Position numbers and translations under genes: made by a program | Shown: positions 14,133 to 16,037 of the stretch, in pieces | How the letters are laid out: the number at the start of each line of letters is the position of its first letter | Position numbering within the stretch: the stretch's first letter is position 1 | DNA from: Maritimibacter sp. | Lineage (GTDB): Bacteria; Pseudomonadota; Alphaproteobacteria; Rhodobacterales; Rhodobacteraceae | Reading direction: 5' to 3' | Assembly (NCBI GenBank): GCA_003520545.1 | Contig: DOUP01000158.1 | Location: 1-16,037 of the forward strand | Length of the DNA stretch: 16,037 nucleotides | Notes under the pieces: generated by a model | What the model was told of the DNA's origin: nothing | Databases searched by the model: none | What the model saw: only the letters and a program-made list of their open reading frames with translations

Positions 14133-16037
14133 ATGAGCGAAGTGACCGAAGGCCAGGAACTCTGGCGTGCCACCGAGGCGCGCAAACAGAGGGTCGGAAC
14201 CACGAAATTCCTGAACTGGCTCGCCAAGACACGGGGCAAGAATTTCAATGATTACTGGGGCCTTTGGCAATGGTCGGTCGATGATCTGCCGGGATTCTGG
14301 ACCGCCATCTGGGACTACTTCGATGTCATACACGACGGCGAGATCGAAGAGGTTCTGACCGACGATCCCATGCCGCGCACCCGCTGGTTTACCGGAACCA
14401 AGCTGAACTACGCCGAGCACGTGTTGCGAAACGAGACAAACGGCGACCCGGATCGAACGGTGATCGAATACACCTCGGAAGCCCGGCCTGATCTGAAGGC
14501 GCTGTCCTGGGCCGAGCTTGGCGCCGCCGTGCGCAAACTGGCCACGAAGCTGCGCGACATGGGGGTCGAGCCGGGCGACCGGGTCGTGGCCTATATGCCG
14601 AACATCCCCGAGACGTTCATCGCCATGCTCGCCACCACCGCGATTGGCGCGACGTGGTCCTCGGCCGCGCCGGAGTTCGGGGCGCAAACCGTGATCGACC
14701 GGTTCGGCCAGATCGAACCGAAGGTGGTCTTCGCGGTGAACGGCTACCGTTATGGCGGCAAGGATTTCGACCGGACCGAGGAGCTTGGCCGTATCCTCGA
14801 GCATTTGCCCACGGCCGAAAGGCTCGTCCTGCTCGATTATCTGCCCGATGCAGGCGCCCCCGCCTTCGTGGGCGAGGTCATCGGCTGGAACGACATGTTC
14901 ACGGGCGAAGATGTTGCGCGGGACCAGTTCGAATACACCCGGGTGCCCTCGGACCATCCGCTATGGATCCTGTTTTCTTCCGGCACCACGGGCCTTCCCA
15001 AACCTATCGTTCAGGGCCACCACGGTATCGTCGTCGAGCATCTGAAATCCAGCACCTTCCACCTGGACATGCACGAAGACGCGGTGCAATTCTGTTACTC
15101 CACAACCGGTTGGATGGTCTGGAACACGCTGATGATGGCCCCGATGCTGAACGGGCGCGTCGTGTTGTATGACGGTCATCCGACCTATCCAGATGCCGGC
15201 TACCTGTGGGATCTGATGGCACGGACCGGCGTCACGACCTTTGGCGTGTCGCCGACGTTCATGTCGCTGACGCGCAGCCAAGGCATCCGTCCGGGCGAAG
15301 ACTTCGACATGTCGGCGCTTGAGACCATCTTGCTCACCGGCTCGCCCTCGACCCCGGAAATCCTCGCCTGGATTCATGACGCTGTGAAGTCCGATATCTA
15401 CGCCACGTCACAGTCGGGGGGGACCGAGTTCTGCTCGGGTCTGCTTGCAGGCACTCCCCTGCTCCCCGCCAATGCGGGCGAAATCCAGGCCCCGGCGCTC
15501 GGCACCGATGCGGTCGCCTTCAACGAGGCGGCACAGCCCGTGGTGGGCGACGTGGGTGAGTGGGGGATCCGCCAGCCCATGCCCTCCATGCCTTTGTTTT
15601 TCTGGGGCGACGACACCTTTGAACGCTACATCGGCAGTTATTTCGACACCTACCCTGGCATTTGGCGCCACGGCGACCGGGTCCGCTTCAACGAGACCGG
15701 CGGATCCTATGTGCTGGGCCGCTCCGACGCGACGCTCAATCGCTTTGGTGTGCGGATCGGCTCGGCCGAGATTTACCGCACCATCGAAGGGTTCGAAGAG
15801 ATTGCCGACAGCTTGATCGTCTGCATCGAAGAGGCCGATGGTGGGTATTTCATGCCGCTCTTCGTCGAAATGGCCAAGGGGCTGAGCCTGACACCCGAGA
15901 TCGAGAAAGAGATCGTGCGCCGGTTGCGGTCCGAACGGTCGCCGCGCCATGTCCCCGACGTGATCGTGGAAGCCCCGGAGATTCCGACGACGCTCACCGG
16001 CAAGAAGATGGAGGTGCCGGTGCGCCGGATGCTTATG
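14133..16037 (+). CDS. aacS: Acetoacetyl-CoA synthetase (partial, extreme C-terminus beyond window)
   Basis: The frame is open for 635 codons to the right edge; family members are about 650 residues, so only a short tail is missing. It is an ANL-superfamily adenylate-forming enzyme. The N-terminus FWTAIWDYFDV and MPRTRWFTGTKLNYAEHVL are typical of acetoacetate-CoA ligase. Core motifs are ILFSSGTTGLPKPIVQGHHG (P-loop), YSTTGWMVWN, ATSQSGGTEFCSG and HGDRVRF. The C-terminal TLTGKKMEVPVRR carries the acyl-adenylation lysine (K624). It makes acetoacetyl-CoA from acetoacetate, CoA and ATP, recovering ketone-body or PHB-derived carbon. GGAG stands 8 nt before the ATG. The gene diverges from the flavin monooxygenase, and no shared pathway with it is evident. 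Acetyl-CoA synthetase is a less likely reading, given the acetoacetate-type N-terminal segment. Confidence 0.92.
   Translation, partial: MSEVTEGQELWRATEARKQRVGTTKFLNWLAKTRGKNFNDYWGLWQWSVDDLPGFWTAIWDYFDVIHDGEIEEVLTDDPMPRTRWFTGTKLNYAEHVLRNETNGDPDRTVIEYTSEARPDLKALSWAELGAAVRKLATKLRDMGVEPGDRVVAYMPNIPETFIAMLATTAIGATWSSAAPEFGAQTVIDRFGQIEPKVVFAVNGYRYGGKDFDRTEELGRILEHLPTAERLVLLDYLPDAGAPAFVGEVIGWNDMFTGEDVARDQFEYTRVPSDHPLWILFSSGTTGLPKPIVQGHHGIVVEHLKSSTFHLDMHEDAVQFCYSTTGWMVWNTLMMAPMLNGRVVLYDGHPTYPDAGYLWDLMARTGVTTFGVSPTFMSLTRSQGIRPGEDFDMSALETILLTGSPSTPEILAWIHDAVKSDIYATSQSGGTEFCSGLLAGTPLLPANAGEIQAPALGTDAVAFNEAAQPVVGDVGEWGIRQPMPSMPLFFWGDDTFERYIGSYFDTYPGIWRHGDRVRFNETGGSYVLGRSDATLNRFGVRIGSAEIYRTIEGFEEIADSLIVCIEEADGGYFMPLFVEMAKGLSLTPEIEKEIVRRLRSERSPRHVPDVIVEAPEIPTTLTGKKMEVPVRRMLM

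Noticed and set aside
14080..14133. A 17-codon open frame (MVNDTREDITIEIPERT) ending TAATG on the acetoacetyl-CoA synthetase start, a possible leader peptide.
   Set aside because: It has no ribosome site, and the best promoter match places transcription start downstream of its ATG. The synthetase has its own GGAG site.
1..16037. tRNA or rRNA genes, CRISPR arrays, transposases, toxin-antitoxin pairs or phage genes.
   Set aside because: None was seen on reading. The gaps between genes are short apart from 11817-12387 and hold only hairpins and promoter-like sequence.

Overview
The window reads as high-GC alphaproteobacterial chromosome, most likely Rhodobacteraceae (Roseobacter group). The grounds are strong GC bias at third codon positions, the protein sequences of the aromatic-catabolism and purine-nucleoside-type ABC genes, and GC-rich intergenic hairpins. 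This placement is inferred from sequence character, not from a search.

Region 1 (1-5110) is a protocatechuate 4,5-(meta)-cleavage locus. A 4-oxalomesaconate hydratase (galB, cut by the left edge) points left. A LysR-type regulator points right, followed by a DUF1932 NAD(P)-dependent dehydrogenase, ligA, ligB and ligC. The last four are packed with ATGA, TAATG and 10-bp junctions and look like one translationally coupled operon. LigAB opens protocatechuate to 4-carboxy-2-hydroxymuconate-6-semialdehyde. LigC oxidises that to 2-pyrone-4,6-dicarboxylate. GalB works two steps later on 4-oxalomesaconate. The lactonase (LigI type) and aldolase (LigK type) are not in view and could lie left of the window. 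Two features stand out: the regulator carries two LysR helix-turn-helix domains in tandem, and the DUF1932 dehydrogenase has no assigned step in the pathway.

Region 2 (4996-6781) starts with a palindromic repeat element that supplies the ligC stop codon, then tandem rho-independent terminators. Next comes a convergent glycerate 2-kinase gene (GckA/TtuD, MOFRL family) on the minus strand, with inverted repeats upstream of it.

Region 3 (6782-11816, minus strand) is a four-gene BMP-family ABC importer, probably for purine nucleosides: binding protein, double-ABC ATPase and two permeases. The ATPase and permease genes overlap by ATGA. A strong terminator separates the binding-protein gene from the rest and probably lowers downstream expression.

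Region 4 (11817-12387) is about 570 bp without a convincing gene.

Region 5 (12388-16037) holds a divergent pair. One is a class A flavoprotein monooxygenase (MhpA-like) on the minus strand with altered FAD motifs. The other is an acetoacetyl-CoA synthetase on the plus strand, cut near its C-terminus by the right edge.
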